A DNA stretch of 64,000 nt from Gracilaria gracilis (lineage: Eukaryota > Rhodophyta > Florideophyceae > Gracilariales > Gracilariaceae): NCBI GenBank assembly GCA_030374805.1, contig JARGSG010000011.1, forward strand, positions 682,001 through 746,000, given 5' to 3'. The notes beneath the pieces are model-generated. The model did not search any database, was not told the DNA's origin, and was given only the letters and a program-made list of their open reading frames with translations. Below, in pieces: positions 61,299-64,000 of this stretch (within the stretch, counting starts at the first letter, position 1; each line of letters starts with the position of its first letter). The position numbers and the translations under genes were made by a program.

Positions 61299-62178
61299 AT
61301 TGTTAATTCCTAGACTAGCTCTCTTTTCTAGCCGCTGACTTTCTTTTACTCGCACCGCTTTCCGGTGGGAAAGGAGGTAGTTTCAGACTTTTTGACCTCA
61401 ATGTACCCAAGTGTAAGAGTCTATGAGAACCAACTGTAGCCCTCCAACTGGACTTTGGAGTCCGTGTCGGCTATGCCTGGGACGACTTCGAGCCGCAGTC
61501 ATGTTTACCCTACTGGTAGAAAGTTCGACCTATATTTGACTCTTATTGTGGACGTCTTCAAGGCCATTGTCATCGTACATCGCCGTTGGAACAAACTATC
61601 TTTCCCTTTGATTGAGGGTGGAGAAATACCAATGCAAGCGCGTAATATGACCACATGTTTCAATCGTCGTTTTGAGGTGTTTGGCACAAGATATGCGTTT
61701 ACCCTCCTCTAGTCAACCACCAATGAATATATCCACACCGCAAACTGTGGCCTCCTCTTGCAATGTTGCACTGCCTCTAGCCCAAAAACCCACGGACCGA
61801 CAATCCTATACATCCTGCATGTTAGGAATACGAATGGATGTCGATCGCAATCGCAAAAATAGCAGAATGCTCGTTTCGATGATGACCAATTCTTTACACT
61901 ATTTTGAGAGGGGACTACCAAAAGTTTGCGGTCATCTTCGTCCATGGGAGCTGCCGGAATGGCTCAGCGAAACAGTGGTGGAAGCCGCCATAAGGCACGT
62001 TTGAACAATTTCAAACAACGCCATTAGCTGCTTTGTTGAAGGCTAAAAACAACAAGCGAACAGTGCATGATACCTGAAAGGTAACACTCGCCAAGAAGTG
62101 AAAGCGACTGCATTGATAGACAGTTTCGCACCGTATCTCGCACGAAAACCGATTGCGGTCAATGAAGAAAAGGAATAA
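61299..62178. other. Intergenic or 5' part of the decayed kinase gene
   Basis: Short frames such as 61672-62004 + end in LPEWLSETVVEAAIRHV. They may belong to the N-terminal part of the pseudogene that follows. Nothing else is supported. Confidence 0.3.
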
Positions 62179-62892
62179 ATGCTGATGAACGACTATGGGA
62201 CTCCACTACAACCCAAAATCTCTGTGAACGAATTTGACAAGCTTTCGCTGGCGCTAGGACGGTTGCATATGGAATCAATGAATCACGTTGAGGAGCTGAA
62301 GGCTGCCAAGATTCGGCAAGAGTCATGCTCATCTCTGATTTGTCGAGCGAAGAAGATGCTGAACGACGAGGAAGTTAAGAATAGATTAGGAGGTGAAGAA
62401 GTTTTCGAATGTGGAGCGGACGATGGGATAGCTGAGATAGATGAGTATAGTGAAGTGCTATTCAAGGTATTACGGTCCATGTACGGGAGTAAATGGTACC
62501 CCGTTTCGTTGGTACATGGTGATAAATATCATGCAAACCTAATAAGCACAAAGAAGCCTCGTTTATTCTGTTTGATTGGGACATGGCGAAATTGGACTTT
62601 TCGGTGTACGACATTACGCCGTTAGCCTTTGGGGTCGATGCTAAACTGCGAATTGATTCCGAGGTACTGCATCCGTATTTCAAGTTGTAGGAAGAGTATG
62701 CATCGATACCTGAACTACAAAACTTGACGTGGCTGATAACGTTGCCGAAATACCTGGACAATCTCCTGACGCATTTTGCGTATGCTAAGTTGTGCGATTA
62801 TTATCCGATACTGGCGAAAGCGAAAGTAGAATGCTTACCTGCTGAGCTTTCGGCCTCTGTTAAAGAAGAAGTACAAGTGGCAGGAATGAAGT
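62179..62892 (+). pseudogene. APH-fold (aminoglycoside/choline kinase-like) phosphotransferase pseudogene
   Basis: A frame from ATG 62179 carries helical sequence and then the Brenner-type catalytic block SLVHGDKYHANLIS near 62515. The matching metal-binding block FDWDMAKLDFSVYDITPLAF follows at about 62575, but in a different phase, so the reading frame has shifted between them. Further on, the second frame contains a TAG near 62690 and continues with WLITLPKYLDNLLTHFAYAK to a TAA at about 62890. HGD....N followed by (F/I)D.D is the signature of the APH/choline-kinase/EcKinase fold. Two breaks make it a pseudogene; the substrate class cannot be told. Confidence 0.6.
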
Positions 62893-63721
62893 AAACTAAT
62901 ATTCAAGGTACCGGGGAGGAGGAGATTTGTGAGCTTTTCGTGCTTTGCTATCACATGCTTCTTAAAGACTAGCAGCCCCCGGTAAAGATCATTCAAAACT
63001 AATTCTCTTCAGCTCCATACACCTTTAAGAGTATCAGGAACATAATACGCATGATGCTTTTATAAAAGCTTTTATCAAGGTGCAAGCGATCAACTGAGAA
63101 TTAATGTAGATCCCACGAAGCATTCCCGTGCTTGTCTTTCATAAACAGGCCTGTTCATATGACTCTTAAGATCACGTTGTCGTGCATATGAGGCCCCAGA
63201 GTTTGTATATTGCAATTCGGACGTAGAATTGTTCTACAAAAAAGCAACTTGTTAAAATTAGCCACTTCATTCTGCACTGTGTTGAACAACAGCTACTATT
63301 TGAATTACGCGTACCGCTGCCAAATGGCCAGTTAAACCAGACTTCGTACCAAACGAAGAAGGACAAACGTCAGAAACGGGTTGTTACTAACAGCCTGTTA
63401 GATACGTGATGACAGGAAACAACAAAAAATGGAATCCCTTCGAAGGGCTCACATACTCTGCATCCAAGATGTCGGCACAGATGCTTCTCCCTTCTAGACC
63501 CTCTAGATCTGGGCTAATATTTACTTGTAAGCGCTTCGAAAGTTCAGACGAAACTGTAAGCAAGAGATGAAGAAGGTGATGAAGAAGAGATGGGTGAAGG
63601 AGGCTGGCAACTATGCACGGCTGGGCCGAGGCACTCCGCACTAGAACTATCACCGCCCTTTACGCCCAAAGTCGCTGCACGCGTATTTGACGGTGACGAG
63701 CCATGAGGTGTTGATCAAGCG
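62893..63721. other. Intergenic region with a weak minus-strand frame
   Basis: The frame 63387-63653 (minus; contains LLHHLLHLLLTVSSELSKRL) has no recognised family. It could be an exon of the partial gene at the right edge. Otherwise nothing. Confidence 0.3.
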
Positions 63722-64000
63722 TTATGGGTATTGGGGGTTCCTTTCACGAACCCCTCGCGATATGAGATAAATAAGCGTATCCCGCTCACAATTAAGAACC
63801 ATCATGGTTGACGATACAAATTGCAATACATGATGTATTTTAGTCATTATATCTGCCAACACGTAAACTAGCTCAAGAACAGCATCTCTACTCATTGGTG
63901 AAGCAGAAGTGTTTGATTCGATAGATTCGAAAACCTCTAGAAGTGACATACTGAGTCGAACTTTTAGACTCAGCAAAGAAAGCAAAGAATGGAGATCAGA
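63722..64000 (-). CDS. Partial minus-strand frame running off the window
   Basis: Open from the right edge to a TAA at 63722. It reads LHSLLSLLSLKVRLSMSLLE, then DAVLELVYVLADIMTKIHHV and VSSTMMVLNCERDTLIYLIS. A helical, HEAT-like leucine pattern, but too short to name. If real, the gene body lies beyond 64000. Confidence 0.35.
   Translation of the reverse strand, partial: SDLHSLLSLLSLKVRLSMSLLEVFESIESNTSASPMSRDAVLELVYVLADIMTKIHHVLQFVSSTMMVLNCERDTLIYLISRGVRERNPQYP

Overview
This is a nuclear eukaryotic window. Genes lie singly on both strands, with TATA boxes, a Pol III tRNA gene, short GT-AG introns (58 and 59 nt) and three classes of mobile or repeated DNA. A protein pairing a bifunctional-nuclease (BFN) fold with a UVR motif, otherwise known from plant BBD proteins, points to a photosynthetic lineage. 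Sparse short introns next to repeat-rich intergenic DNA would suit a red alga. That assignment is inference; no ribosomal or organellar marker is present.

Layout. 0.7-7.1 kb: a minus-strand tyrosine-recombinase retrotransposon (DIRS order, PAT/TOC type) with a full set of split direct repeats. 7.3-13.4 kb: a broken Ty1/copia element with 135-bp LTRs, a 5-bp target duplication and an unusual GC-rich minisatellite in its leader. 13.5-31.1 kb: gene-poor DNA holding gene remnants, several dispersed repeat families (R1, R2, R3), a four-unit tandem array of about 350 bp, a PH-domain pseudokinase, a decayed BIG-type ARF-GEF 3' end and a roughly 2-kb segmental duplication. That duplication carries an RNase P Rpr2/Rpp21-like gene, intact at 30.4 kb and dead at 18.2 kb.

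31.9-43.4 kb is the gene-richest part. It holds a PIP-box protein whose N-terminus is made by splicing, divergent from a FUN14 mitochondrial protein; a large FAD/NAD(P)-binding protein; a VAT1/quinone-oxidoreductase-like protein; and an SMP-like protein. 43.4-51.5 kb holds remnants, a type II membrane candidate glycosyltransferase, two tandem-repeat regions and tRNA-His. 51.7-57.8 kb is a compact GC-rich cluster: an unknown membrane-anchored protein, the BFN-SAP-UVR protein, a DEP-like protein and MCM10. 58-64 kb returns to repeats and remnants, including an APH-fold kinase pseudogene.

Functionally this is a mix of housekeeping genes (DNA replication and repair, RNA processing, mitochondria, redox, signalling) with no operon-like grouping. 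I found no self-contained novel system. The strongest leads are the pseudokinase, the BFN-SAP-UVR fusion, the splice-built PIP-box protein and the R1 family, which lies upstream of three different loci.
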